A DNA stretch of 27,746 bases from Gnetum montanum (GCA_015680685.1 MNCI01025571.1:545956-573701), one strand, 5' to 3'; counted from the stretch's first letter, positions 1 to 11,300 are shown. Notes: generated from the letters alone by a model not told the origin. Program-made: numbers and translations.

Positions 1-2
1 TT

Positions 3-995
3 TCAGGTAAATTTACAGTGTTGTTGTTGTATGTTGATGATATGCTAATTGCTGGAAATGATATAGCAGAGATAAAACATTTAAAATTGGAAATGTGCAA
101 AGAATTTGCTATGAAGGATTTGGGACAGGCAAAGAAAATTCTTGGTATGAATATTTATAAGGACAGAAAAAGGAAGAAGCTGTGGTTGAGTTAGGAAGAT
201 TACATTGGAAAGGTTCTAAAGCATTTCAACATGGAGGATGCAAAACCTATAAGTACACCTTTTTCAGCACAATTTAATTTATCAAAGACGGACTATCCAA
301 AGTCAAAAGAGGATTTTGAAAAGGTTAAAAATATCCCATATACTTCTGCTATTGGGTCATTGATGTATGCCATGGTTTGTACACGTCCTGATATTGCTTC
401 TGCCGTTGGAGTAGTTAGTAGATTTATGACCAACTATTGGTGAAATCACTGGTTAGCTGTCAAATGGATTTTAAAATATTTAAAGGGCACAAAAGCCAAT
501 TGCTTATGTTTTGGAGATGCTAATCTGCACATTGAAGGTTTTGTAGATGCAAACTTTGCTGCTGATCATGATACAAGACGATCTTCTACAAGGTACACAT
601 TTATTTTTGGTGGTGCAACAATGAGTTGGTTGTCACGTCTACAAACACTAGTAACTTTATCTACAATTGAATTAGAGTACGTAGCCCTCACAAAAGCATG
701 CAAGGAGAAGTTATGGATGAAGAGATTTTTGCAGTCTCTTGGATTAAAACAACAAAGGTATGTTGTGTTTTGTGATAGTTTGAGTGCAATCCATCTTGCA
801 AAGAATTCTGCCTTTCATGCCAGGACAAAACATATAGATGTCCGATTCCACTTCATAAGAGAAATCATAGAGGATGGCTTGGTGCATGTTCAAAAGGTCC
901 ATACAAAGCTCAACGTTGCTGATGCTTTAACAAAACCAGTGATAGCTGAAAAACACATTTTCTGTAGGAAGAAGCTTGGGATAACTGAAGCTTAA
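3..995 (+). pseudogene. copia pol fragment: reverse transcriptase C-terminus and RNase H
   Basis: One reading frame runs from base 3 to the stop at 993-995 with no frameshift and two internal stops, TAG at 192-194 and TGA at 441-443. The first 140 or so codons carry the reverse transcriptase active-site block YVDDMLIAG and the copia motif IPYTSAIGSLMYAM. After the second stop comes the RNase H domain, with the acidic residue of FVDANFAAD, the STIELEY glutamate, CDSLSAI, and the HARTKHID and VADALTKP blocks, all in the copia order. In family members this polyprotein copies element RNA into DNA. Both stops are one transition from sense codons (CAG or TGG). The near-intact frame suggests a fairly recent loss. 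The N-terminal part (gag, protease, integrase) lies outside the window. Confidence 0.92.
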
Positions 996-1037
996 TCAGA
1001 AGTGCACATCTCTTAAAGGCTGGTTGGATTTGTCTTC

Positions 1038-1046
1038 AAGGGGGAG
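1038..1046 (+). other. polypurine tract of the copia element
   Basis: AAGGGGGAG lies two bases before the TG that opens the 3' LTR. This is the expected place and composition for the plus-strand primer. Confidence 0.85.
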
Positions 1047-1048
1047 TT

Positions 1049-1619
1049 TGTTGGAAAAATGAAGACAAATACATTAATTGTTGTATTTCCTTTTATGTTG
1101 CATTTGATGTGGGGATGTGTTTTATCCCACATGTATTAGGATTGGGGTTTGGTCCTCATGTTTCTTCATAAATAGAAGGCTTGGGGTAGCCTTTAGTGTG
1201 TGCTTTGAAGTGAAAGCAATGTATCAGGGTTTTACCTTGGAGACGTGAGTCTTGTTGGTGTTGATCTGAGATCTGTTAGAATAACAGATTGGGTGTTTGG
1301 AAAAGTTACAAGGACGGCTTGTGTCCTGAAGATTTGAGAAGAATAGAAGGCAGATCAGCATTGTTCTAGAAATAGGGTAAAAAGGGCCCAAACCACATAA
1401 CTCTCTGTGTTCTTGTGCTATTTTTACTGTTTTCATTCTGCTTTCATTTTGTTATCACAGCAAATGTTTGCTAGAGTTTAGAACATTTTGAGAGTGATTT
1501 ATAGTGTTTCTTGACCTGCTACAGCGCAATATTTTGCCTCTAATGATTTATTCAGATCTGTAGGGTTCTAATAATTTCTCTAAAGCATTTGTAGTGTGTT
1601 TTCAGATCTGATTATAACA
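1049..1619 (+). mobile_element. copia 3' LTR
   Basis: The LTR starts TGTTGG directly after the polypurine tract. The best end is at TTATAACA (1619), giving TGTT...AACA termini and 571 bp. A TATA-like ATAAATAG at 1168-1175 sits about 120 bp into the LTR, as expected for the element promoter. The 3' boundary is less certain than the 5' one because no second LTR is available for comparison. Confidence 0.75.
1168..1175 (+). promoter_or_regulatory. TATA-like box of the copia LTR
   Basis: ATAAATAG within the LTR, preceded by a C-containing stretch. In the matching 5' LTR this would place the transcription start about 30 bp downstream. Assigned by position and sequence only. Confidence 0.5.
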
Positions 1620-2570
1620 CTCAGTTAGTCTAATACAGAGATGTCATTTGTATTCTAAAAGCCAATGAGATGTGACTGCCATTGTACAAGTCACAGGTTC
1701 AATTCCAATGAGTTATGCTAAGATATACAAGCATTGTCAGTAGATATGGGCTATAGCGGAACTGATTCATTTCTATAGGTCTAAGATGTAATTTAAATTT
1801 TTTTAAAAAAAAAGTTCAATTCAGTTCAGGATTCCATGTGGGGCAGCCACAAGCAATATTTAGAAAACTATAAACTTGCAGTATCTCTAGCAATCGAAAT
1901 TGGTCATGAAACCTAGCAGATGAGGTATACAAGGCACCAAACATACACCATATCCACAACGACAATGTCTAGGCACATGTAATACATAGATATTTGCAAA
2001 TATAAATTTTATGTGAAGTAGTCTAGCCTCTAGAAAGTAAATAACTACATCTTTAATTTTAGTTTGGGAACGCAACCAATTGCTGGGAAAAGGTAAATAA
2101 GAAAGCTCGCATCAGCTGCTGAAGTGCCAATTGTATGACACACAGCTAACATCACCTTTATAATATCTATGTAGGGGCACAATCTCTCTAACCTTGAAAT
2201 AGATAATTTCACATTTGGATATAGAAGTAAAACATAATCATCAAAACTCTGAGTGAAAATGCAAAATTAAACATAAAATTATCTAATAATATGCACTTCC
2301 AACAAGAAATGCACAAGAAAAAAACAAAGAAACCAAAATTGCTGTACTAACAACCTCTAAATTAATTCCAGATTTATAAAACCAAAATAGTGGTCTTAAT
2401 TCAGTGACATGTAACAAATTTCATGATGAAACATCAAAACATTAATGACAATAAGTCTGTGTTTGCACAATTAAGCTACAAACAAAAATAATTGAGATGT
2501 TTCAAATGTTTGGTTATTGAGGTTTTTTAAAGGCTAACTGAAATTTCAACTTTATAAAAATAAAAAATAC
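1620..2570. other. non-coding stretch between copia LTR and last recognised NSE1 exon
   Basis: Apart from the possible SINE, I find no coding sequence. In particular I looked on the - strand for the expected last NSE1 exon, a Cys-x2-Cys pair followed by Trp, and did not find a convincing one. The stretch is best read as part of a long intron. Read-through of exon 5 would meet a stop after 18 codons, near 2517. Confidence 0.6.
1641..1815 (+). repeat. possible tRNA-derived SINE remnant
   Basis: GGTTCAATTCC at 1696-1706 matches the tRNA B-box (internal RNA polymerase III promoter). The bases upstream, GAGATGTGACTGCC, could be a degraded A-box region. A T/A-rich stretch ending in a run of A (about 1790-1814) could be the tail. 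No target duplication was identified. Confidence 0.35.
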
Positions 2571-4705
2571 CTGAGGGCGCTCAAATTTTCTTTTAGCACA
2601 GTAGTCATGCATACGAACAGAACATGCTTCATTTTGACAGAGAACTGCCTGTAAAAGTATAGGTCAGTTGTATAGATGCTTTTAACTTTTCACAAATAGT
2701 CATTAACATCCATTTATTTAATAAGTTAGCGAGTGAAATAAAGAAACAGAAACATTGTGTTATAATCATATAGAGATTGATTAAAGCTGCAAGTGAAATC
2801 ATAACCCTTGTTTATTCTAATTATGTAACATGGCAAAAGAAATAATGTCTGTAAGTAAAGGCGATCAAGCCCAAAATAAAATTTGTAACATAATCCAGCA
2901 CTCTGTAGCAATAATGCTGAAGAAAGAGAACACTTTATTAAAATAATACATCAAGTGTAATTCCTAGCTCTAATTCATTTGGTTATAAATATCAAGCAAA
3001 AACATGTAACAATTCCTCCTTACATATATTAGATCCTACAAAAATAGAAACTCAGGTTTTTGAAATCGGTAGTTAGCCATTCATCAAAATCCTTGACGGT
3101 TAACCCTTAAAGACTTCCCATGCTTAGCATAACCCTAAAGAAGTGATATGCATCTATTGTAAAAATTTCAAAAATTGTATCTATAACAATGTCTTCCATA
3201 CTTAACAATGTCTTCCATTCTTAACTGATCAACCAATGAAATACAATAAATCTATATTGTGCTGCACCCTCAATCTATGGCAAAGCTGCAAATTGAATCA
3301 CAACATTTAACAATGAAAACATTATCCTAGTGGTAAGACTCTTGAATTAGAAACTCCAAAGTATGGGTTTGATTTCAGTGGGTAAGTTTCATGTTTGCTA
3401 TATGTCATTCCCACACCACCAACTGGGGCGGTGGCATGTTGCAAGTGTTGGACTATTCGCCCACCCAGAAAAAGTAACATTTAAGTGATTATGTGTGATG
3501 ATTAGCATTTCACTGACAAAAAGTCAGTCAGAAACTTCTTAAATTCATTGAAATGATAGTGTAGATTCAATGAAATTAAAAACAGTCCTGATTCAATTGA
3601 TTTCTGACATATTAAATAACTTCCAACCCTTACCTTGATTCCTGCTTCGTTGCATACGTCACAAAAAGGCACATCAAAACTTCTGAATAAGGTTCTTAAC
3701 TCCATAAACGCCTTTGTTCCCAAACCAATCCTGCCATTTTCCACAGACGACAGCCACCCTGCTTTTATGAGTTCTCGAAGAGTGTTCTCTTTATGAACCA
3801 TGGTAAATTGCCGAAATGCTTGTGGAATCTGATCCTGCTCACTTTGAAACTCCTGTTTTGCCTGGAAAATAGGTCAATAGGACAGGACATGTAAAATAAG
3901 GTACAAATTTTCTAACCAATGTCTGAGAAAATGCGAAACATTAAAAACTATGTTCTGGGGAAGTGATAGACACGTAGATTCTGAACTTTTTTTTTGAAAA
4001 AATTAAAGGCTGTAAAGAAAAGCAACCAATTTTATTATACATTGAATTGTGCCTACCATTGTGTCTAATCGCAGATTCAATGCATCAATGTTTGATATAT
4101 GGCCTTTACCAGAGGAATCTTGAAGAATGGCTTCCATCTTCCACCACAGAGCATTTAAGATAATTTCAGAAATACAGTCAAGATACTTAACAGTGCAGCA
4201 AGGAAAAATGGGGGAAAACCCTAGCTGCACTAAAGAGCATATTGGTTGTTTGTGAAATGCAAATTTCCAAACAATTTAAACAGCCGTTGACATGTAAATT
4301 TTTCCTTCTAGAGATGATACTTACAACAGCTCTGAAAAACGCAATTTGGGGGACGGAAAATCCGGTGCCGAGTTTCGAATGGTCATCAGCAACTTTGTTG
4401 ACAATGGCGTAAAATACTTCACCGTCGTACTGATTTCTGCCTGCTCGGGCTTCCAGTTGCAAGAAATCCAACTCCCGATTAATGTTCCCAATAAAATCAT
4501 GAAAATCCCTTTCCCTCGCCCGACCTGTAAACAAGAATTGAAAGTTAAAAATAGGAACAATAAATGCAAGCACAAAAAACCTAGATGGCGTACCAGATGG
4601 ACCGCAGAGAGTTTTGAATAATAACTTGACCTCCCTTTCATGCAGCGGCCCGCGGTTGAGGAGCGCCTGTATAAGCGTGTGATGCCTCGAATCTAACTTC
4701 GCCAT
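2571..4705 (-). CDS. NSE1: NSE1-like SMC5/6 complex subunit, five exons, C-terminus missing
   Basis: NSE1 binds NSE3 and NSE4 in the nuclear SMC5/6 complex and carries a RING-like domain; the complex acts in recombination repair and genome stability. Exons by splice sites and reading frame: 4705-4594, 4524-4325, 4137-4057, 3861-3634, 2648-2571 (112, 200, 81, 228 and 78 bp, 207 codons with every junction in phase). All introns have GT-AG ends. The start MAKLDSRHH and the blocks RNQYDGEVFYAIVN, SVPQIAFFRAV, NIDALNLRLD and DVPFCDVCNEAGIK fit plant NSE1 as I know it. The RING-like part shows C-x2-C in exon 4 and C-x4-C-x4-H-x2-C in exon 5. The final Cys pair is absent, so at least one terminal exon is missing here. 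The start at 4705 is the first ATG of the conserved N-terminus. The acceptor of exon 3 is the least certain junction. Confidence 0.88.
2649..3633 (-). other. intron 4 of the NSE1-like gene
   Basis: A 985-bp intron splits the RING-like domain between its first Cys pair and the next Cys. Donor GTAAGG follows the AAG codon ending exon 4; the acceptor TTTTACAG precedes GCAGTT of exon 5. It contains a tRNA-like SINE cassette near 3320. I see nothing else recognisable. Confidence 0.75.
3320..3475 (+). repeat. tRNA-derived SINE-like cassette in intron 4
   Basis: TATCCTAGTGG (A-box-like, about 3323-3333) and GGTTTGATTTC (B-box-like, about 3366-3376) are spaced as in a tRNA gene. The sequence matches, in the same order, the cassettes on the - strand at 6168-6366 and 25530-25676. 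It lies antisense to the host gene. The 3' limit is approximate. Confidence 0.5.
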
Positions 4706-4860
4706 TGCAAATTTTGCATAAAATTTTTTAAAACCAGAAATCGAATCCGGGACTGCATAAAAAGTTTCTGTATTACCAGCAGATTTCGGCTTCTCGTCCG
4801 CCTGGCTCTAATACAGCGCTTGAAATGGCGACCAGCAATCTCCGCGCCAAGAACACGACA
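4706..4860 (-). promoter_or_regulatory. 5' leader and proximal promoter of the NSE1-like gene
   Basis: This stretch is clearly richer in CpG than its surroundings, unlike the methylation-depleted repeats. On the - strand it holds TTGGCGCGG (4842-4850), one base short of a consensus E2F site; E2F sites are common upstream of S-phase and repair genes in plants. No clear TATA box is seen. The transcription start cannot be fixed. Confidence 0.45.
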
Positions 4861-5846
4861 AGTTTTCAAATTTTTCCACCTTTCACCAAGGTGCCTTATC
4901 GGTAAGGTATAACATGAACGTATGTTTTTTAACTGTTTTTTTTTTTTTTTCCTTGCTAGAAAAATTCAAAAGTGGAATATATTAAATCATGAAACAAAAT
5001 GGATCATTAGCAGAAAAAAAAAAGCACACAAGCCTGAGACGTGCAAATGGTTTCCATAGGGACGTATCAACTTAAAATATTATTTAATAATGAGCCTATA
5101 AATAAATGTTGCTACATCATTGTCCCAAGAAAGCCACCAAAATGAGGACAAGGGACCAAAAAAGACATAGGAAAAAACAATTGAAGATGATTTTATGAAA
5201 CTACGAATAAACAAAGATCTAGCTCTTCATATAGGTAAATGGAAAAAAAAAAAAAAAAAAACTCATGTACCTAAGGCTAGGATGATGATGATGATAGAGG
5301 TTACACTTGTTGTTAACATGGTACATGCACATGGACCAACATTTTGCAAACAATAACTATGAGTGAACAACAAGCAGTACATGAAGGCATCACAATGCAT
5401 TTTGATGAGCCGATATGAGCAATAGGCATTAATCATCATAGTCAGATCAAGAGTTACCCAGTGGCAACATGATTCAAGAGAACACTGCAGGGTTCAAGTG
5501 AATGCCATCCTAGAGGTTTATGGGCTAACTCTCCAAATATCAATAATAGACAAGCAAGTCATGTAAGTGAAAAGTGATTCCTAGTTGGACACCAAGGAAC
5601 ACCATGGTGGGTAGCACATCCATTGGCATGGCTAATCTATAGGAGCTAAAAAGGCCTATGAATCCATCGAAAACCCAAGACTTCATGATTGTAGGCTCCT
5701 TTCACAAGTGTTCAACAAAAAGATCTTTCTTAGGGATGGAACATGAGAAGGTTTGGGATCCTCAACAAGATATTTTTTCAAATCATATTAATACCCATGG
5801 ATCTCTGAACTTTTGCAAATTAGTTACTCAAAGTGAGATGTACTTC
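4861..5846. other. intergenic stretch with simple repeats, no gene seen
   Basis: Contains a T run near 4937-4951, an A run near 5242-5260 and a short GAT repeat near 5281-5295. The open stretch at 5658-5900 has no recognisable motif and overlaps the dispersed repeat, so I do not call it a gene. Confidence 0.6.
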
Positions 5847-6597
5847 TGTAAGAAATCATATCTTGTTGATGGTCCGAAGGCTACTCCCCTATTAGAATGA
5901 GGACTAAAAGAAGTGTGGATATCCCTACGAGTCCCCTACTATATTAATTATCACTAATAAACCCCATGGCCTTAATTCCTTGTGTATTATGTCACGAGGA
6001 TATGTAAGCTTGTAGAGAAGCTTTAGCTCTAATACTTAGGCCACCACCCTTCTTTATAGAGCAGGGCTTAAGGCTAGATACATTAGAGTAGGAATGCATC
6101 TCAGCTTCTTTAAAGAACAACATCTTTGTATGTTTGCTAGTGCTCTCTATGAGTGTGGAGTGTGTTGCATTATGAGGATGAGTGTGTAGGGAAGAGATGG
6201 GTGTTGAGGTATATTGAAACCCTAAAATAATTGTAATATAGGCACACTCCAATATATATAGTCTAATTAGAACTTTGTAACTCAGCATTGTCTACTAGAA
6301 TCAAACCCATGACTTGGAGCTTTCAAATCAAAAGTCTTACTACTAGGCTAACATCTTATTATCGGTGTGTGTTGTGTTGGTTAGTTGCTTATATGATTAT
6401 TCAGTCACCCTTGTAACACTCCTAACCTATGGACTAATAGGTAACATACATATTATATACTTATACTATGCTCACAATTTCTTGAGGAAATTGAGGTGTA
6501 GTCCATCTTAAGTCTATTATGGAATACTTGGTGACTTTGAGACTCTTAGGTGATGCCAAGTGATGCTTTCCCATAGTAGTGTCATTACACTCAATAT
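5847..6597 (+). repeat. dispersed repeat R, copy 1, interrupted by a SINE
   Basis: This segment aligns by eye in the same orientation with 24692-25235. Shared landmarks include TGTAAGAAA at the start, TTAGAGTAGGAA, TGCTCTCTATGAG, and AGTCCATCTT near the end. Removing the inserted 6168-6374 leaves about 544 bp, the same as copy 2. I see no coding potential. It could be an LTR or other non-coding repeat; no TG...CA ends or duplications were convincing. Confidence 0.75.
6168..6366 (-). mobile_element. tRNA-derived SINE inserted in repeat R
   Basis: On the - strand the cassette begins near 6366 and shows an A box TAGCCTAGTAG (6340-6350) and a B box GGTTTGATTCT (6298-6308), the internal promoter of RNA polymerase III elements, followed by a body of about 120 bp. 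GTGTGTTG stands on both sides (6160-6167 and 6367-6374), a likely 8-bp target duplication. The uninterrupted copy of repeat R at 24692-25235 has GTGTGCTA at the same point, so it is the empty site. SINEs of this type do not code for protein and borrow LINE machinery. Confidence 0.75.
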
Positions 6598-7460
6598 CAA
6601 AGTCAAGGTTTTGGTGTAAGTAGAAGACACATTTGCAAAGTAATTACAAGTGATATATGAGATGTATAAAGATGAGAGAAAAGATCCTAGTCCTGCTCTT
6701 ATTGAGGATCCAATTATGGGAATAGTTATTGCAAGTAAGGAACACAATCATGTGTCATCTACTTGGAACATAAATGGTTGAATGTTTCAATTATTGGTCG
6801 ATTCCAAAAAATTCATTTTTTGTTGGTGTGAATTAGCACATAAAACATGAATTTGGTTTAGCTTAAAATTTTGTACTAAGAAATCATATAGTATGTTAAG
6901 GGATTGTTATCAATGATATCGACTTTGTGTAGAATAGTTGTGTGCCCCCAAGTTTGCTATGGTTAATTATGGGAGAAACACATTCTCTCATACTAGTTGA
7001 TCCTTGTAATAGTTTAAGATGTTGATTCCAGCATGCATTGGTTATGGGGCAATAACTAGTTTAATGCCTCTTATTATAATGCATTGCTTTTGTTGTGTGG
7101 TTGTTCTTGAATCCATTGATCTTATGAAAGGTCTTCAACTTGAATGTCTCAAAGACACCATAAATTATTATTTTAATGTGATATATCTGTGTTAATATTT
7201 TGTGGAATATTACTTAAATTTTCATCTAAGGATCATTGGTCAATGATGCATTGATGGATCAACTTATGATGGTGTTTTAAATTATCCTATTTGCAAATCT
7301 CATGCTTACGGGGAATGTTTCCTTGTCCTTGGTCTTGGATGATAGTTTAAGTATAAAAATTATTGGATGTTTTAATATCTTGGTTGCTTTATTTGAATTT
7401 TCCTTGTTGAGGATTTGAATTAACTTAATGAGCTATTACTCGAAATGTGGATGGTGATTC
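6598..7460. other. host backbone without recognised features
   Basis: AT-rich sequence with frequent stops in all frames. I see no exon, tRNA or element boundary until the target duplication at 7461. Before element A inserted, it continued directly into 17591-18028. Confidence 0.6.
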
Positions 7461-7465
7461 ATCCA

Positions 7466-8142
7466 TGATAAATCAATTTTTACTTAGCTATGATATTGGG
7501 TATTTGATATCAGAGTCATAATATTGGATCCCTAATATCAAGTCACAAGCTACGATGTTGTGTATCCAATATTGCAGATGTGTGTGGGCCTATAAATACG
7601 ACACTTAGGTGCATGGCCCACGAATAGTTTCATTCCAACCTCAGCAAAATTTTATCAGTTTGTTTTCTCGATTTTAGCACTTAACACTTAGGAGTGTATG
7701 TCCACAGTGTGATGTTTAGTAATTGAATAGAGTCTTTATTTGAGTGGAATGTATTTGGACACATTTCATGCCCAAAAATAAAGATCGAGATTACTTTGCA
7801 TCATTGTAGCATCACTTAGTTTCTTTACTGTTTGCACTTGGAATAATTTTCCTGCTTTGACTTAGCTTAATGTTTACTATTTTCTCTAGTTATTGATTTA
7901 CTTTCTATGCACTTTATCATTACTATTGTTAAGCGCAATGAGTATGACTAATCTTGAGCACTTAAGTGTAGCTGCTTAGTAATCCTATAGTACTATCACT
8001 TGGTACACCTAGTAGTGAGGTACTTGGTAATCCTAATAGTAGTCGCATGAAGTCCAAGGTGTGAACGGAAGGTTAGGATCGAATGCTTATTGCATAGGCT
8101 AGATTAGATTTGTTTACTGTCACTTAGATTTAGGAACCATTC
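7466..8142 (+). mobile_element. element A 5' LTR, truncated
   Basis: Aligns with 16688-17350 of the 3' LTR. Over about 345 aligned bases from 7601, a hand count gives roughly 24 differences, near 7 percent. TATAAATA at 7591-7598 is the likely promoter and AATAAA at 7777-7782 the polyadenylation signal. A repeated CTTGGTAATCC-type motif marks the U5 part. The last 235 bp or so and the primer-binding site are missing, replaced at 8143 by another LTR fragment. Confidence 0.9.
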
Positions 8143-8335
8143 TGATGAGACGCGACTTACATGTGCCGCGATATCGCGTCCCACCGCCATATCTATAACT
8201 AAGAGGCGGCACTCCCTTCATTTCCCAATCTTGGCTAGTGTAGCGAAGCTCTGCAGATTGATCACTCCAAAGTTAGAATTTTTCCCCATGTGCCTGCAGT
8301 AGGAGTCCTAGAGTGAACGGCTCTTTATTCGAGCN
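8143..8335 (+). mobile_element. fragment E: 5' end of a different LTR, ending at an N
   Basis: At 8143 the sequence leaves the LTR of element A and begins TGATGAGACGCG, like the LTR starts of elements C and D (TGATGAA). It is richer in GC, contains the palindrome CGCGATATCGCG, a TATA-like TATAACTA, and shortly before the N the stretch CTTTATTCGAG, which also occurs in the LTR of element D. The sequence stops at the N (8335) and then resumes in the leader of element A. The N probably stands for an unresolved gap. Confidence 0.6.
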
Positions 8336-8371
8336 AAAGCATACTTACCACATAATGTCTAAAAATATAAT

Positions 8372-11300
8372 ATGACTTCAAACAAAGATCAACCATCACC
8401 TACTAAGGAAACAAGAATAAGCAATGACAGAATCATTGATGAAGACAAATGGGGGATGCCAATGTAAACAAGAATCACTTACGCTCACACTAATCCTTAC
8501 CATCTAGACTTCACTTTCATCTTTCATTAGGACAATCAAATGAGGTGGAGAGACATGCAAGGAAACATAGTCCTACCTCCAGAGTGTGCAACAATTAACA
8601 TGCTCCAAATTGCTCCAAGGGGAATGCATTTGGACTATATCCAAGAAGGGTATCATGTGACTCAGCACATGACAAGACCCTATGAACCCACAAAGGAGCA
8701 AATGAGGAGAGATGTTTCCATGAGGATCAAGCATGCACACAACAAAGGGAATTAAGTCAACACTTTTATTATCTTAAAAGAACTTGATGCTAATGCATTT
8801 ATTTCAGAGCAACTCCACCAAAACCATGAGGAACCTTCAAAAACACCTATCACCAAACTCGAAAAACCTATCAAAGCCCAACTTGATTCCATGTTAGCAA
8901 AGACACCTAAGGGAGAGGCTATTGACTCAAGGTATAAATGAGACTCAAGGCCAAGGGCTCTTACCAAATCCTACAAAGAATCATACAAGAGTCATGAAAG
9001 GAGAACAAGTCAGCACCGTTCTCCTACTACCTTGTTTGCCTCACCACAATTTTTGGAGGACTCTGACAAGAGACAACACAAGTATCGAGGCTATGATAGG
9101 GAAGGAAGGAGGACTCATGGCCATCATGATTAATATTCGTGGTACTCTAATATAGAAGAAGAAGAATATGAATGAAGGAGACAAAGAGAGCGAAGAGAGG
9201 ATTAAGAGAGATATGAGCACAAAAGGGGTCATCGCTATAATAAAGCATATGAACCCGACCATGATGATGAACCCATTATGATAACCTGAAGCATGATAAA
9301 TATCCAGGAAGTTGTCTACATACCAACTAGGCACATGAGGGATAGTCAAATAAAATGGCTAGACATGAATAATATGCTAAGATTTGAAGGTGGCTACAAT
9401 GTTGATCCACAACATCACCTTCGAGCTTTCCACAATGCCTATGCCCTCCAAAACATAGAGAATGATCGGTAAAAGTTGAAGTTGTTTCCTAGAACACTTG
9501 TGAAGGAGGTGGAAAACTAGTACAGGTCATTGGAACCTGAATCCATCAAATGCTAGGGTACCATGCTCTATATCTTTAATGATAAGTGCCAAACCTATTC
9601 ATAAGCATCAAACTTACGAAAACAAATCTAGGGATGGAAGAAAGGAACCCGTGAGACCCTTGATTCGGCAATGGGTAAATACTATTCATTGCTACATAGG
9701 TGCCTAGGCCATGGATTTTCATCAAAGGAACAACTCAGACACATTGTAGATGGGCTGCGAAGCAAAACCAGAGAGACCCTTAGGGTTTATGCCCAAGGAA
9801 GATTATTAAAAATGATTATCCATCACATTCAAGGACTAATTAAGCAAGTGGCAAAAGAGGAAGGTGAGCTACGAAAGAGGGAATCATTCGAAGAGTATAA
9901 TAGAGATCAATCAATCCAAAAAAGAGATGTGCAAATATGTGACAAGCAAGAGGATGAAACCTTGGATAATGTTATTTAACAAAAGACTCTACTTATTCAA
10001 AAATTAGTCAATGATATAGTAGCTAAGGTAGAGAAAGTCTAGGATTTAGTGGATGAAAAAATTGTTACAACCCTAAAGATTATGGAAGAAAAGACTGAAC
10101 AAGCACACAATAGGGACAAAATAAAGAAGAATAAAAGAGATTATGGACGAGATAATTACAAGAACAAAGGAAAAGTTGCTATTGTTGAAGGGTACACTGA
10201 CTCTAGTTCAGAGGAAGAGGAAGGATGCAAGATGTGCCAATATGAACATCCTAAGGGATGTTGTTATGTTATGGCCCACTTGTAAGAATCTAGGGTATAT
10301 GCACTCATCCAAGCTTCATCAAAAAGGTAGGGGCCCAGAAGACTTCCTTATCCTTAAGACAATATCAAGAAACCTTTGCAACCAACCTATTACCCAAGTA
10401 GAGCCTACCCTTAATCGCATGAGCAATATCATCAACAATGGCAATAACCTCAATTGTGGGCCATGCCACCACCACGCCAACAATATGCATATCAACAACC
10501 TAATCCTTATGGATACTATGTCCAATGTCCAATCTCACTAGCAAATGTAACTATTCATACTCTACAATACTATCCACCTGAATACTACTGACCGATGCCA
10601 CCAAGGACAAACTTAGACTCGTATGTTCATCCACAAACAACTGATTTTTCAAATCAACATACAAATCCTTTACCACCTGTGCCACCACCTGCTATGCAAG
10701 GTGAATTGCCATTACAACCACAATGAAGAAAAGCTGCAAGGGTGGTGAACATTTAGATAGGGAATCCTACTAGCAACACTAAGGGCCAAATGAAGAAACA
10801 TCCTTTCTTTAGAACAAGTCTAAAAAATACTTGTACAATTAGAGCTTCATTGAGACAAACTTGCCCTACCATAGATTCTCTTACTACCAACAAGCTTCCA
10901 TCATCATCCAATCCAAACATGCAAATTGTCATGCTTATAGAAATCATTACAGATTAGATAAAGTCAAGACCACTCCCTAAGAAGAGAATTGATCTAGGAA
11001 TTCCTTTGATTTATCTACGAGTAGCTGGAAATCTACCATGCAAAGCTCTATTAGACATAAGTTCTAGGGCAAATCTAATCTCTTATGAAACCTATCAAGC
11101 ATGGAACCTACCACCAGTAAAAGAATGCAACATTAGGTTAGAGCTTGTAGATCAGTCTATTGTCGTTCCTCTGGGATAGATCAACAATGTAGTGACCACT
11201 ATCCATGTGAAAGATGTTGATAAGGAATTTCCAATAATCATGTGGATGGCATGGCTTAGCACAATCGATGTTAAGCTAAGTGTGAGGAATCTATTTGTAG

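Larger units (their letters stand above)
1..1619 (+). mobile_element. 3' portion of a Ty1/copia LTR retrotransposon
   Basis: The window opens inside a copia-type element on the + strand. Order seen: end of the reverse transcriptase, RNase H, polypurine tract, 3' LTR. This is the standard copia order with integrase upstream, here outside the window. The element lies antisense to the NSE1-like gene that follows and probably sits in or beyond that gene's last intron. The 5' LTR and 5' flank are not present, so the target duplication cannot be tested; the five bases after the LTR are CTCAG (1620-1624). Confidence 0.9.

Noticed and set aside
1825-1860. Candidate terminal NSE1 exon coding C-G-C-P-T-W on the - strand
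   Set aside because: The Cys spacing is C-x-C, not C-x2-C; there is no good acceptor or phase match, and a stop follows after a few codons.
4346-4621. 91-codon open frame on the + strand
   Set aside because: It is antisense to exons 1 and 2 of the NSE1-like gene and reflects its codon use; no motif of its own.
4321-4641. 106-codon open frame on the - strand overlapping NSE1 exon 2
   Set aside because: Wrong frame over the same exon; the NSE1 frame shows the conserved family blocks.
5658-5900. 80-codon open frame on the + strand
   Set aside because: No motif, and it overlaps the dispersed repeat whose other copy has no matching frame.
9041-9349. 102-codon hydrophobic open frame on the - strand
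   Set aside because: Antisense shadow of the decayed gag; its hydrophobicity comes from the Lys/Glu/Arg-rich + strand.
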